Notes: a model not told the origin generated them from the letters alone. A stretch of DNA of 64,000 bases from Heterodera schachtii (GCA_023374025.1 SIJG01000062.1:753488-817487), one strand, 5' to 3'; shown: positions 32,179-44,715, counted from the first letter of the stretch. Made by a program: numbers and translations.

Positions 32179-33506
32179 TTTTTTCATTTTTTCTAATAAA
32201 TTTATTTATGTGTTTTTTGTTGGTAAATTAGCTTTCCAGAAAAATTAAAAAGTTTTTATTAAAATTAAAAGAGTAAAGGTAATTATTTAATTAATTTCTT
32301 CTTTTTAAATGAGAGGGATGTAAAATTAAATAATTTTTATAATTAAATTATTTTATTTTAATAAATTTATTTTAATTTTTTATCAAAAAAATAATACAAA
32401 TTTATTATTTAATGATAAATTTGCTTTATTTGGAGTCAGTTGACATTATGCGCCGCCGACAAAAAATTTGAAAATTTTTACCCAATTAATTAACAAATTT
32501 GCACAAATATTGAACATATTTTGTTATTTCCCAAATAACCTTTTTTGGAACCGAAGCATATTGATCTTTGTTCTCCGTTTTTTAGGGATGAAATTATTTT
32601 TCACACAAAATACGAATGATGAAAGGTGAAAGCGGTGTGATTATTTTTCATGCAAACATTGACACCGCCACAATAACTTCTAATTAATATTAATTATTTT
32701 TTTATTGAATTACGTAATTATTCAAACATATTATACAAAATCCATTAGATTGGCTGGGTTTAATAGTCAAAAAAGCGTTGCTCCTCTTTCTCGGGAAGTC
32801 AATAGCAGTGAAGTGCGGGTGCCCGTCCGAGCTCGTTGTTGCGCTGGTGGTGGTGGGGGTGAAGGATTTGCGACACAAAGAGGCATTAGGGGGACGAGGA
32901 GGAAACTGAAAAAAATGCAAAAGCAATTAAATATTAAGGAAAAATTATTATTTTAACAATTTTTAGTCCAATGGAATAAATTTTTACATAATTAGTTTAA
33001 ATATTTTTGTAAATTCCCCGCTTCTTTTTTCCTCACCAATTTGCGTGCATTTCCTGAAGTGCTCGTTCACGCGAAATGCAAGTGGGGTCAGCCAACGTAC
33101 CTCTTCTTTAAGGAAAATAAATTCAAAAACAGTTAATTTATATCAGCAGTAATGAATGTTATTTAAAATAAAAATGACAGTGATTAATGCCCGAGAATCA
33201 CAAAGTAAAGAAAAGTTTGGTGTTTCTTTTGTCCTGCCTGAGGTCGGCTTTTTAGTTTCGTTAATCTCGAGACCGAGATAAAGAATTTGAGTTCTGTGAA
33301 TAAAACAAACATTGGACTTGGTACGGTGGGTTTTCCAAAGTGTCTGGTGGGTAAAAATATAAATGCATCAAGGTAGAATAAAAAATATTCTGAAAAAATA
33401 AACCAAGTTCAAGAACCCGATTAGTCCGAACAAATTCGGGCTCTACTTAGAACTGGGACAACCAGTGATGCGAATTGGTGCGATTGAATTGGGAGCGCCT
33501 AATATG
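32179..33506. other. AT-rich spacer downstream of the GPCR gene
   Basis: Mostly A/T-rich. A less AT-rich patch at 32740-32910 and another at 33020-33115 have open frames (for example EEVRWLTPLAFRVNEHFRKC on the minus strand near 33100) that could be exons of an unrecognised gene. Nothing firmer can be said. Confidence 0.4.
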
Positions 33507-36500
33507 TTAATTAATTGAACGTTTGATATACTGTATTCCATTCATTTGGTTGGCGCATTTACTGTACCTTTGCTGGTTGTATTTGGCTGCCGCATTCATT
33601 AGCAAATGGCGCTCCAAATTTTTTCGGCACAGCAATCCGATGGAAGGACTTGGTGTGAATTTGTTCAACAAACCGCCGACATTCTGCTGTTGCTGCCTGC
33701 GCATATTGGTGAACCAATTGATGTCATCCCTGAGGGCACGACGATGTCGCTGAAAAAAGAACACAAAGTCTAATCGCGGGTTTAGTCGGAATGAGAACCA
33801 TCCGCCGACCAATGAATGAATTAATGAATCATCCCCGATTCACGGAAAACAACCCAATGATCGGACAAACAATTTTAGTTAAATACATAAATTGGTAATA
33901 ATTTCATTTAAAAATGTTTCTAAGTCGAGTAATCAAGGATTATGAATCTATGCTTAGTTTTCAAATCAAAGCTCTTCTTGTGATTTTAAGAAAAATTATT
34001 GCCCATTTTGTACTATTAGAGGACTTAAATAAATTTTATTTTTTAAAAACCGTTGTCATTTTTTATTTAATTAATTTTGGAATCCCTTGGCGCATCGCCA
34101 ATCCGACAAAACAAAACGAACAGACTTTGCTCATCCAAAAGTACAGCAATGGATTGGACACAATTGAAGTCATCGCAATGGCGTGGACATTTAACAGTTT
34201 GAAATACATGTTGGTGGCATCGCGCAAGAAATCCATGTCTCTAAGCTGGACAAAAATTACGATAATTGGTTACTGTATCGCGTATTCAATAAAAAATTCA
34301 AAGAATTAAAAGTGCGACCTAAGATACTTAAGTTTTTGAAAATTTTTCAGAAAATACGGAGTTCGGTAAAGGAATTGTTAATATTCGATGGTGCCCAAAA
34401 ATTTAACAAATCGCATGGGTTATAAAATTTTGAAAAACCTACCAAATTCACAATGGTCAAAGGCATCCATGAACCCATGAAAATGAGCACCTTATTTAAA
34501 ATTGGAAATTGTGAAGAGATCATTAATTTGAAAATTGAAATTATGAAATATCAAAAAATGAATTAATATTCCGTACCATCAAGATGAGCACGTACCTAAG
34601 GGGAAAAAGTTAAGTTAGAGAGGGCAGCTTTCATCAGAACTAATCACAACTTCTAAAAATATTCAATGCAAAGATTTTCTTAGCAATAATTTGTTCTTGA
34701 AAAAAAGAAAGACTTTCTATTTTAGAAAGATTTTAATTCTTACATATTAGAAATTATCTTGATTGAAAACATTTTTTGCTTCATTTTGGCACTGATTTAC
34801 ACTAGCTAGCAAATAAGAGGCTTTCTTAGCACGAACATCACACGGCGTTTGCGCATCGCGGTCTGCGCCTGTTGTTCAACGGTCATTGTGGAACTGAAGC
34901 TAGCTGGCACCATCCAATCCTGACGAACCTAAAAATGAAAAATTTAAATGCTTAAGAATTGGAGGGAAACCTTTTGAAGAATTTTCCAGTAGCAGTAAGC
35001 CATGATTGAAGTTGGGATCAGAAATTGGATGACAAGAAGCGAAATCTTGAACAAACTGATCTCAATTCAAATGAAAAGTCAAAGGTCAATTTTTTAAAAT
35101 TATTTATTTGGGGGGATGCCACTATTCAACACATTTTTATCATCAGAAATCCTCATACATGGACAAGCGGGCGGGGTGGTCAGAAAATTGCCTTTACGAA
35201 AATACCCCCCCCCCCCCCCCCTCCCGCCTCAGAGGCCAAATTTTTACGAAATTGAAAACAAAATTCAACATCGTAAAAAATTTGAATTTTGGCAGAAAAA
35301 TTTTGATTTTTCTTTTAATTCGTAAATTTCTTCATATGAGATTAAGCCCATATTCTACGAATTAACATACTAATTCTTTTTTTTGCATCTATTTGAATAA
35401 AACCTACCCCGTAAGCAAGCTTCAACTGCATATGTCCCTCAGGCCAATTGTATTCACCGCAAAACTTAAAAAAATGCGCATAAATTTAACAAATACAAAT
35501 AATTTACAATAAATTAACATTTTAAATTTACCAGTCCACAGAAAGTCATGTTATTAAATTCGATGAGTTGCAGCCGTTGCGCCATGAACTTTTAATTAAA
35601 AAGGTTAATAAAATGAATTAAATAAATTTTTATTACCAATGGTGAGGCAATTGCAACACAACAAACCCAGCATAAAATCTAAAAATTAATGGCAAAATAA
35701 TTCCGAATCGAAAGGCTTGGTGGTGCAAGACAATTTGGATTTCAACACATTCGGCAATTCTTTACCAATAAATGATATTTATTAAAATTAAATTAACCAT
35801 CAATGCTTGTGCATATCCAATTCCCCATGGCATTTTCAATGGGGTGACAATTGAGCGAAAACGATCCAATGCGATAAAGCACAAGCAATAGGAGGAGATC
35901 AATACTAAAAAATAAAATTTATCGAAAGAATTAAATAAAAAATGTGATTTTAATTATTTTTTTCATTTTCATTGAATCTTTTCTTAATTTTGATTGTTAT
36001 TATATTAGGGTTCGAAGTTGTATGCACTAAAAAATGCCAAATATGCGCATAAAATATGCACTAAAAGTCCGCCAAATATGCCTAAAAATCCAAAAAATGC
36101 CCAAATATGCACTAAAATATGCCTTAAAAACTGCCAAAAATGGCTTTTAACCCTCAAAAAAAAATGCCAAAAATTGTCTATATATTAAGAATTGACTTTG
36201 AAAACACCAAAATAAGGGCTAAGGAGCATTTTTTAGACAATTGCAAAAATATTGAATTTCCAAACTTTTAAATTTTTATTATATGCTAAAATAAAATGAC
36301 ATTTTTATATAAATAAAATTTTTTCCAAAAATTCTTACAAAAAAGTTAAAAATTTTTCGATTTTTAAGGGTGTATTTTTTGAAAAATTCCCAAAAAGTAG
36401 ATCTTTAAGGGTGTATTTTTTGAAAAATTCCCAAAAAGTAGATCTTTAGGGGTGTATTTTTCGCTTTTTTAGCATTTTTCTTGTGAAAATTTCCAAAAAA

Positions 36501-37756
36501 TGACGATAATATGTTCTAAAAGCCCAAAATGACGAAATATGCATTTATTCTTGAAAACCACCAAAATATGCTTTTATATGCACTAAAAACCTTCACCAAA
36601 TCAAAAAATTTTAACGCAGAAATGTTATTTTTGAGCCCCTTTCTTCATAACATATGCGCAGAAAAAATATGCAAAATCATACAACTTCGAACCCTAGTTA
36701 TTATATAGCAATTGAGCTATTTAAAAAGAATTAAGTGATTTTATGCTAAACGATTTGAGAAAAAAACGGACCCGAAATGCCTTGGCACAACGGGACAAGC
36801 TTGCAGAGCACCGACCCAAAAACCCATCGCTTTACGAACGCGAGAACGGGAGTGATCGGAAGGGCGGTGATGCAAAGGAGCTGATTGATTGATTAATAAT
36901 TAAGAATTTTAAAATATTCAACAACCAAATCAGAAATCGCTAAATTCAGAAGAAAAACATTTGCCACTGACATTCGGCGCCGAATTGTGTGGATCAGAAG
37001 TCCTGAAAAACAAAACCACGCTCATCGGTCAATTTTCTGGAGTTTCGTTTCAGTTTATGTCCCAATACCAGGCCCATGCACTGAAAGATTGAATAAATCA
37101 ACAATCGATGTGCCGGTTTCTAATTTTTATTTTTTTGTATTTTGTCCCCGGTCCTGAGAACTTAACCGAGCCCTGTTACCCTTCACTTTACATTTATAAG
37201 TTCAATAAAGTCAAAATTGTTAATTTAAAATAAAAAGAATTTTATATTTAAACAGGGATTTTTAAATATAAAATATTTTTTTTTAAATTTGATCTTTAGC
37301 GGCTGTATTTTTGTAAACATTTTAGGGCTGTATTTCTAAGTTTTCGGTGAAAATGCCGAAATCAGGATAAAAAAAAACATCGGAGGGTCAAATTTTAAAT
37401 ATGGATTTGGAAAATGGAGAAATAAAAAAGCTTCCTAGAAGTTTCAAACAAAAAACATATTCACTTTTTCAAAAAAAACACTGAAATCCATATAAATCCT
37501 CTCCCTGTTATAACTTAAAACAAAATCTATTTAATCACAAACACTTTTTTAAACAATAACTCAAATTAAAAAGGAAAAAGAATATGCCATCAATGAATTA
37601 GAAAACAACTTATTTGTAAGTACAAAAATATTTACTCTTGACCATACCATTTCCGATTAGTCCGACCAGGAAGATCAATGCATAGAAGGCAGAATACGTC
37701 ACCTGAATGGGCATAATTATGTCGAATGCTATGCGTATCTCAATCAGCAAGCAGAC
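33507..37756 (-). CDS. Class A peptide GPCR, NPR/neuropeptide-Y-like receptor (N-terminal exon uncertain)
   Basis: Twelve minus-strand exons can be followed: 37756-37636, 37002-36926, 36880-36772, 35904-35798, 35678-35637, 35588-35532, 35464-35408, 35045-34971, 34928-34833, 34490-34443, 34245-34126 and 33749-33507. They give TM1 (SAFYALIFLVGLIGNGMV), TM2 (NVFLLNLAISD), CITALPITPV, WVFGSVLCKLVPLCQGIS (TM3 with the disulfide Cys), ALDRFRSIV in place of DRY, TM4 WVCCVAIASPL, extracellular loop 2 with CGL, TM5 VIQFLIPTSIMAYCYWKI, RKRRVMF, TM6 FMGSWMPLTIV, TM7 NPLLYFWMSK (NPxxY form) and a cytoplasmic tail RHRRALRDDINWF with a QQQQ run. These are hallmarks of invertebrate NPY/NPF-type receptors acting at the plasma membrane of neurons or muscle; the ligand is unknown. 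A MITE (36005-36697) sits in the third intron and a poly-C run in another. The extracellular N-terminus may be the exon near 38170-38380. Confidence 0.87.
36005..36697. mobile_element. MITE with TAGGGTTCGAAG termini and 8-bp TSD, in a GPCR intron
   Basis: The left end TAGGGTTCGAAGTTGTATG is matched by its reverse complement CATACAACTTCGAACCCTA at the right. TTATTATA flanks both sides (35997-36004 and 36698-36705). The interior has AATATGCACTAAAATATGCC units and the GCAAAAATATTGAATTTCC block found at the cassette borders, so this is the complete relative of the truncated repeats at 14084 and 25527. There is no transposase. An 8-bp duplication fits hAT elements. Confidence 0.83.
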
Positions 37757-38169
37757 CTGAAAATTTGATTTTCCTAGCCCTAATTTGTAATATGGGATTT
37801 GGGAAAGCGGATATAGCAATAATTTTTATCAAAATTAAAGAAAAATGCCAATTTGCTCTGGAGTTATCGTCTAAAGAGAATAATTATTTGAACAATTCAA
37901 TGTTTACTCAATTGCTAAAAAATTCAAAATTCCAAAAAAAAAATTGTAAAAAATAAAAAAGCCAAAGCATTTAAAATTCTATTAACCCGCTCTAATTCGA
38001 ACTTTCTCGAAGAAAAATTGTTTTTTAATAAACGAAAATATCCAAAAATAATCATTTTTCAATTTTTATAGAGGGTTGTTCTAATTGAGTTTTTTTTTAC
38101 AAAATTCCAAAATAAGACTCCCATCTTAAGAGCCTTAAATCTAGTTAATATATGATTTTCGTGAACATT

Positions 38170-38380
38170 TCATGCCCTCTCTAAATTTTTATTCCTAATT
38201 ATTTCCATTTCCTCCATTGCCTGCACTTCCGTCCTCAGAGTCCAATCGCCGAACGAACTCATAAAGGTGTTCAGGTCAACACAGTGCTGCTTAATTCGTT
38301 CACTAATCATCGCCGGCAGCGGTGAAAATACGAAGCCAAAGAATTTACACAAATTCTGAAATTTCTTAAGAGAGGTGGGA
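38170..38380 (-). CDS. Possible upstream exon (GPCR N-terminus or separate gene)
   Basis: The minus strand reads NLCKFFGFVFSPLPAMISER, then IKQHCVDLNTFMSSFGDWTL and RTEVQAMEEMEIIRNKN before a stop. Composition is coding-like compared with its flanks. It lies 0.4 kb before the TM1 exon of the GPCR on the same strand, so an extracellular N-terminal exon is possible, but no splice junction links them convincingly. Confidence 0.35.
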
Positions 38381-38412
38381 CAATCGGCAATTTCAAATAA
38401 TGTAAGAGGCAA

Positions 38413-40536
38413 ATTTAACTCATTTAAACACCACTTAATGCCACAAAAGCATTATTCAAAATGGTCATTTTTAGTTATTTAAAGTTTAAGGAGTGTATGG
38501 AGTTAACCGGAAAATTTTAGCCTTTTGCATTTAAATGATTAAACTTTATAATAAATCCGAAGCGAGTCAAATAACCTCGTTATGATGCGCAAATGATTTA
38601 TGAATACGGTAAATTATTAGAAAATATTCAAAAAAATGCACTGAAATTTCATAAACATTTGAAAATTCTATTTCAAAATTTAAAATAAATAAATGAAACT
38701 TTAAATTTATTTAAAATAAAAGTAAAATAATATGTATTTATGCTCATTCATATACAAATGTTCCAGCTGTCACTCAAATGATGCGTCGGCGTGTCATGCC
38801 TTTCGGATTAACCTATGCTCTTAGCATAAGAGGGGCGAAGATGACTTTTTAACTTTTTTTTGGCCAAGCATGGCAAATGGAGCCCAACCCAACCTTTCAT
38901 CCAACTCATGCGGAGTCAACATGGTGGACTAAAAAGTGTGCTATAGCCCTTGTCAAAATATAAGTGGGCCACGCCACGGCCACAGGAAGGACGGATGGTA
39001 ATCAAATCAGGCTCATTTCGGCGGAGGAGTCGAGAAGAGGGAAATTGGCATTGGCCGGGGGGGGGGGAAGGGAAGGGCCTAAAGGAGGAGGAGGAGAAGC
39101 GGACAGCAGAGGGTACCAAGTGTCCCCCCCCCCCGCCCACCGAATGAGCAATGCCAATGCCAACTCCAATTTTCGATGGTTGGCCCCTTTGGGAGAAGGG
39201 GAAAATGAGAGGGACAATTAGAGGAGAAACAGTGAGGGATAAAGAGAGAAAGAAATTTTAGAAATGATAATGATGACGGAAAATTAATGATGAGTAATGA
39301 AGAAAAGAATTGTAATATTCAATGAGCTGGTCTTCTTTCTTTGTCTTAAACGTACCAAATTTTGGGAGGTGAACTTTTGGAGTTGAAAGTGTGGGCACCG
39401 GGAAGTTTGGGCACCAGAGGGAGGGATTTCAAAAAAAATAAAACAAAATAAATGTAAAATATTACATAAACCAATAAAATTTAGTAAATTTTAACAACCC
39501 TTATGCTTAAATTTATATTTTCTTGAAAATTAAAAATTTATGTATGGAAACCTGGCAAGCATATTACTTAGTCAATTCTTACACCTGTTTAAAAGTAGTT
39601 AAACGTGTACTAATTTCTGTTTGGACCTAGACCTGGTACCCGGCTTAGTTGGGCCCGAAATATCAAGAGTCCCGTCCAATTCGGTTTAAACTCATAAAAC
39701 TTTAAGTCTTGAACAGACCGAGCCTTGTAATGATAAAAATAATACATATGTATGACATGAGTCTAGCAAAATAAGCATGGTTAATTGAGCGGATACATAT
39801 TCGTTCAAAACTTTCGATTCCTAACTTGTTGTTTAAATTTACTATGCTTTTAAATTAAATGGCCCGTTGAAGATTTTGAAAATCGTGATCTTTGATTTAT
39901 TTTCGAGAATGCTCACATTTTAGGCTCCAATTATGAAGTGTTTTTTAAAATTTATGGGTACTGTCGAAATCATCATTCTCGAATTCACAATTTTTCTGAT
40001 AAAGTCGAAATCACTCATTTTCGAATAAACTCGTTGTCCAAATCACGCGCAGACAGTGAAAAAAAGCGAAATAGTTTATTATCGAAATCACACACTGTCG
40101 ATAGAAGTAATGACGGCACCGGATAATTGCATTAAATTAATTTCGCCTGTAATATTATTTTAAAAAATTGACATGGAACGGATTTTCTAGACAAAAATCT
40201 AGCTAAAATTCAGGTCAATGAAAAAGTCAAATTCCCGAAAAATGGCAGGGACCTGTTCGAAAAAAGTCGAAAAATTCGGGTAAAATATTTAAAAATCGCT
40301 AACCGCTGGGATTTTTTTAATGGTAACAGATTTTTGACCAAAAACGCAGCCTTTGAGATTTTTCCCAAAATTATTGAAAATTCTCAAAGATTTGAACTTA
40401 AGGCTCATTGGTTTCTCAAAAAAACCACAAAATGAGGCAAAATCCTCACATCTGCGAAAACCAGATTAAATGCTCTTAAAAAAGTTACATAGCGCCAAAA
40501 AATTTCCAAAAAATTTAGACTAATTTCCAACACCAA
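38413..40536. other. Intergenic region with poly-G/poly-C tracts
   Basis: Contains a GC-richer patch (38760-39250) with a G run at 39056-39067 and a C run at 39124-39134. Open frames there are proline- or glycine-rich artefacts of these runs. The rest is AT-rich. No gene is supported. Confidence 0.5.
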
Positions 40537-40990
40537 AAATGCGCATTTTCTGGAAGTACCTATTTTACTGTTTAAATTATAATTGATTCCAGAAATGCGG
40601 AGTTCGTGTTTTTTGCTTGAGTTCCAGAAAATGCGCATTTCTGGTTTACATTTGTAATAAAATTACAAGAAAATGCGCATTTTCTGGAAGTTCCTATTTT
40701 ACGGTTTCATTTATTACCAGAAATGCGCAATTGTAATTATTCCAGAAAATGCAACTTTGGGTTTTACATTTGTAAAAATTACAAGAAAATGCGCATTTTC
40801 TGGAAGTTCCTATTTTACGGTTTAATTTTATTACTAGAAATGCGCAATTGAAATTATTTCCAGAAAGTGAAACTTTGGGTTTTACATTTGTAAAAAATTA
40901 CAAGAAAATGCGCATTTTCTGAAAGTTCCTATTTTACGGTTTCATTTATTACCAGAAATGCGCAATTGTAATTAATTCCAGAAAATGCAT
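40537..40990. repeat. Minisatellite, about 120-bp unit, nearly four copies
   Basis: Units begin near 40537, 40669, 40788 and 40908. Each has GAAAATGCGCATTTTCTGGA (with a perfect 16-bp palindrome GAAAATGCGCATTTTC), TCCTATTTTACGGTTT, ATTACCAGAAATGCGCAATT and TTTACATTTGTAA. Copies differ by small indels. Confidence 0.85.
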
Positions 40991-41057
40991 CTTTTCATTT
41001 CGAATTTTACGATTGTGATTTAATTATTTATGGAAATTGCTTTGGGTGAGTGGCAAC

Positions 41058-41345
41058 CGTGTCCCGACATTTGCGTCTTTGTCCAAAATCGGATTCAAAA
41101 TTAAGTTTTTTCAATCCCTGCTGATCGCCTAAAACAAGTGCTAGAAAGTGATTGTATATATCTGATCATTTGATCGTCAATGAATTTTTGAAAAAATCAG
41201 AAAATTTTCAAAGAGCAGAATTAATGTTGAATAAGTGAGAAGACTGTGTTTTCTTAATTTTAATGATGTTTAGTTGATCAGGGATTGAAAAAAAATTTTA
41301 AATTTGAATCCGATTTTTGGACAAAGGCGCAAATGTTGGGGCTCC
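41058..41345. mobile_element. MITE with 8-bp TSD GTGGCAAC inside the family intron
   Basis: Inverted ends pair over about 45 bases (GACATTTGCGTCTTTGTCC, AATCGGATTCAAA and their complements). Both sides carry GTGGCAAC (41050-41057 and 41346-41353), which occurs once at the same place in the cassettes (GAGTGGCAACAGC). Confidence 0.83.
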
Positions 41346-41396
41346 GTGGCAACGGCATTTTTCTTTCGTTTAAAGTAATTCAAATTTCACTTAATA

Positions 41397-43055
41397 CACT
41401 GGTGGAAAAAAGTCTTTTACCAAATCAGTGGCGATTTTTGTAATTAATAAGTTGTCCAATATACATAGTTGTAGGACATTTTTTGTAGCAATACCTTTGC
41501 TCTATTGGTTTGCAAAATTTTGTTCACAAACTTTTGAAATATTGGGACCGGAACAGGAACTGAGAAAAAAGTCTTTTACCTAACTTAAAAAACTATTTCA
41601 AAATGCTCTTAAAATCTGAAATAATTCATGCAGGCTTTTCTTTTGATGCTGATCAAAAAAGTCTTTTGGATCAACTTGATCAGACCACTCCTTCATAGCG
41701 ATTGGGACACCCTAAAATACAGTGAAAATCGGGAAAATTTCCGAAAAAAATTCCTAGGGGGTTGGGCAAATTTTTCTGGAAATTTTGAATAGGCCTATCA
41801 GAAAGAGGACAAAATTCTCTTCCGAATTGCCCTTTGAATGGTGGGTCTACGGCTAATACCCGCTGAGATAGAGGTAGAGTCAAAATTAGAAAACTCAAAA
41901 ATGACTGATTTCTACAGTATTTGAAGGGAAAATGATCAAAAAGTGATCATTTTTCTGGTGATCAATTTTTCAACCAAGTATAATTTTTTATGTACAAGTC
42001 GTAGCCCCACTATTCCGAAAGCAATTTGGTAGCAAAATTTGTGCTCTTTACAATGGACTAGCTCATTTTCACTAGAAAATTTTTCCCAACCCCCTAGGAA
42101 TTTTTTTCGGAAATTTTCCCGATTTTCACTGTATTTTAGGGTGTCCCAATCGCTATGAAGGAGTGGTCTGATCAAGTTGATCCAAAAGACTTTTTTGATC
42201 AGCATCAAAAGAAAAGCCTGCAAGAATTATTTCAGATTTTTAAGAGCATTTTGTAATAGTTTTTTAAGTTAGGTAAAAGACTTTTTTCTCAGTTCCTGTT
42301 CCGGTCCCAATATTTCAAAAGTTTGTGAACAAAATTTTATAAAATTTTGCAAACCAATATAGCAAAGGGTATTGCTGCAAAAAATTTCCTACAACTATGT
42401 ATAGAGCTCGCATTTTTAGGCATATGCCTTTTTTCTGCGAAATAGTTTCGATATATTAAGCATAAATAACACCTTTTCCACTTGGTTTGAGGCTTCTACG
42501 TTGACTTTTATTATGCCTTTTTTTTTGCCTTTTTCGGGATTTTCGTGCCTTAAATGCCTTTTTTGGCAGTTTGCCGTTTTTCCGAAAAATTCCACTAAAA
42601 ATGCAATAAAATCGGCAAAATACACCCCTAAGAAATGACCCGAAAATTTTTTAGAAAATACACCCCTAAGAATTGAAAAATTTCTCAAAAATTGATCACC
42701 AAAATTTATTTTATTTTTTCTTGTAAAAAAATTTTAGGTTTAAAAATTTTCATTATTCGAAAAACATTATAAAGTATTTCAATAATCATTTAAAAGACCA
42801 AAATATAATTTTTTGATTAATTTTTACGTGTTTTGCTCCCTAAAAAACCTTAATAAAAAAAAATGTTAAATGCCTTTTTTCATGCCTTTTTCGGGATTTT
42901 CGTGCCTTTTCATGCCTTTTTTTCAATTTTTTGGTGCCTATTATAGTGCCTTTTTCGCGATTTTTGGTGCCTTTTTTTGCGAGCTCTACCTATTAATTAC
43001 AAAAATTGCCACTGAACAAATTTCGGAGGTTTGGTAAAAGACTTTTTCTCCAGTG
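41397..43055. mobile_element. Tc1/mariner-like foldback element flanked by TA
   Basis: The left end CACTGGTGGAAAAAAGTCTT and right end AAGACTTTTTCTCCAGTG are inverted, each preceded or followed by TA, the Tc1/mariner target. The arms pair for hundreds of bases (left 41397-41785; right 42080-43055, which is longer because it contains a nested element). AAAGTCTTTTACC recurs inside the arms. No transposase frame is seen. Confidence 0.78.
42402..42988. mobile_element. Nested MITE with TAGAGCTCGCA termini
   Basis: The ends TAGAGCTCGCA and TGCGAGCTCTA are inverted. The interior is rich in TTTTTGCCTTTTTCGGGATT and ATGCCTTTT units and has TACACCCCTAAG motifs found in reverse in the 12586 and 13510 MITEs. 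It interrupts the right arm of the Tc1-like element, as shown by comparison with the intact left arm. No clean target duplication remains, and some bases are missing beside it. Confidence 0.75.
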
Positions 43056-43541
43056 TATTCAGGCCATTGTCTCCACCAAAGGCGGGCCAAATGAACGCAA
43101 AAAATAATCTGAAAATGAATCCCGGGCCCATCGGACAGCGGAAGAAAAAGTGAATGAATTATTGGGAAATGACAAATGATTGATCATAGGAATGGAAATT
43201 GATCTGATAATTTCTCCTCATATTTATTTGTTGCTTCTTTCGTTTGAACCTAATTTTTCAGGACTTTTTTGGCATTTTTGTGATTTTTTTGGCGATTTTG
43301 TTATTGGTAATAAATACTACCGAGTATTGCCAAGTGTGGCTTAAGAAACTAAGGAATTGGACACTTATAAAACAGCTTTTGCTTAGTTTAACCCATAGAT
43401 TTTGTCTTGAAATTGCCGATGTTGAGTGGTTCGGCCTCACTTTCCCATGACATTTCACGCGTTTCCCAGTAAAATGCTAAACTGCTGAATACCTACCAAA
43501 AATATGTTTTTTTTCAGTCTCAATTACCTATTAAATGACAT

Positions 43542-44715
43542 GGTAAATATTGATCATATGGCCCAGAGCCGAAAATGGTCGAAATATATACCAATCGATA
43601 GCTCTCGGTCTGTAATGGAAGAATCCGAAAGAATTTTTTGCGGAAACCAATCCCTGAAGAGTTACAGACCCGGGACTGAAATGGCCAAATGCCTTTGGGA
43701 CTGAACCGTCCACAACTCAAAACGCATGGAATTGCGACAAAATTGATATCAATCGATTCCGCACAGTCTGCTAATTAAGAATCCGAAAGAATTTTTGGGT
43801 AAAAAAGAAATTGAAAAAAGTTATGGGTCCTCAAAAATCTCAAAAAATGACTTTGATTAAAAAATTAATTTAGGCGAGCAAAAAAAAACGAAAAACACTT
43901 CAGGTTTTTGAACCAAATGCCTTTGGGACTGAACCGTCCACAACTCAAAACGCATGGAATTGCGACAAAATTGATATCAATCGATTCCGCACAGTCTGCT
44001 AATTAAGAATCCGAAAGAATTTTTGGGTAAAAAAGAAATTGAAAAAAGTTATGGGTCCTCAAAAATCTCAAAAAATGACTTTGATTAAAAAATTAATTTA
44101 GGCGAGCCAAAAAAACGAAAAACACTTCAGGTTTTTGAACTTCGCAAAAGGGAGCATGCGAAGACGGAGCAAGTAGTGGGGCGAGACGGAGGGCGGAGGA
44201 AAAATTCTGACGAGCGCCACAGGCGGTTGACTGCGGGGGGCCCGAAGGGCCCCCGCCAATCAGTCAACCGCCTGCGGATCACGCGCGGACTTCTTCCGTA
44301 GCCCGTAGCCTCGCCCCACCTACTGGCCGCCGTAGTCGAGTGTGCGGCGGTTTTTTAGCGCAATAGGAAAAATTAAATTTTCAAATTATAGACGGTTTTT
44401 CTAGTGTCATTTTTCTAGGTTTTGGGAACCCATAACTTCGGTTATTTTCATTTTTGTCCAAAAATTCTTTCGGATTCATAATTTAGGAGCCTAGAGGAAT
44501 CGAGTGATATCAATTTTGTCGCAATTCCATGCGTTTTGAGTGGTGGACGGTTCAGTCCCAAAGGCATTTGGCCATTTCAGTCCCGGGTCTATAACTCTTC
44601 AGGGATTGGTTTCCGCAAAAAAATTCTTTCGGATTCTTCCCTTACAGACCGAGAGCTATCGATTGGTATATAGTTCGACCATTTTGGGCTCTGGGCCATA
44701 TGATCAATATTTTCC
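43542..44715. mobile_element. Foldback element with 8-bp TSD AATGACAT, unit A
   Basis: Inverted ends GGTAAATATTGATCATATGG and its near-complement pair for about 200 bases. AATGACAT flanks the element at 43534-43541 and 44716-44723. Internally there is a 228-base direct repeat (43686-43913 and 43914-44141) and a GC-rich hairpin at about 44220-44277 with arms CAGGCGGTTGACTG and GGGGCCC. No transposase is seen. Short open frames on both strands are mirror images of the arms. Confidence 0.87.

Larger units (their letters stand above)
40991..43175 (+). pseudogene. Fourth remnant of the expanded family (C-terminal exons), intron invaded by transposons
   Basis: An exon end with TATGGAAATTGCTTTGG|GTGAGTGGCAAC at 41029-41057 corresponds to GATAGCATTGG|GTGAGTGGCAAC in cassette 2. 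The next exon (GGCCATTGTCTCCACCAAAG, then GCGGAAGAAAAAGTGAATGA) appears only at 43063-43175. In the cassettes this intron is 54 bases; here it is about 2 kb because mobile elements fill it. The N-terminal half is not found nearby. Confidence 0.6.

Noticed and set aside
35025..35365. Proline-rich frames over a C run
   Set aside because: Produced by the poly-C tract in a GPCR intron.
43244..43450. 68-codon plus-strand frame with a hydrophobic start
   Set aside because: It follows the family remnant, has no recognised similarity, and is not retained in sister cassettes as a conserved frame.
43504..43720. Open frames MAQSRKWSKYIPIDSS and mirror frames
   Set aside because: They lie in the inverted arms of the foldback element and appear on both strands; no domain and no conservation apart from the element.
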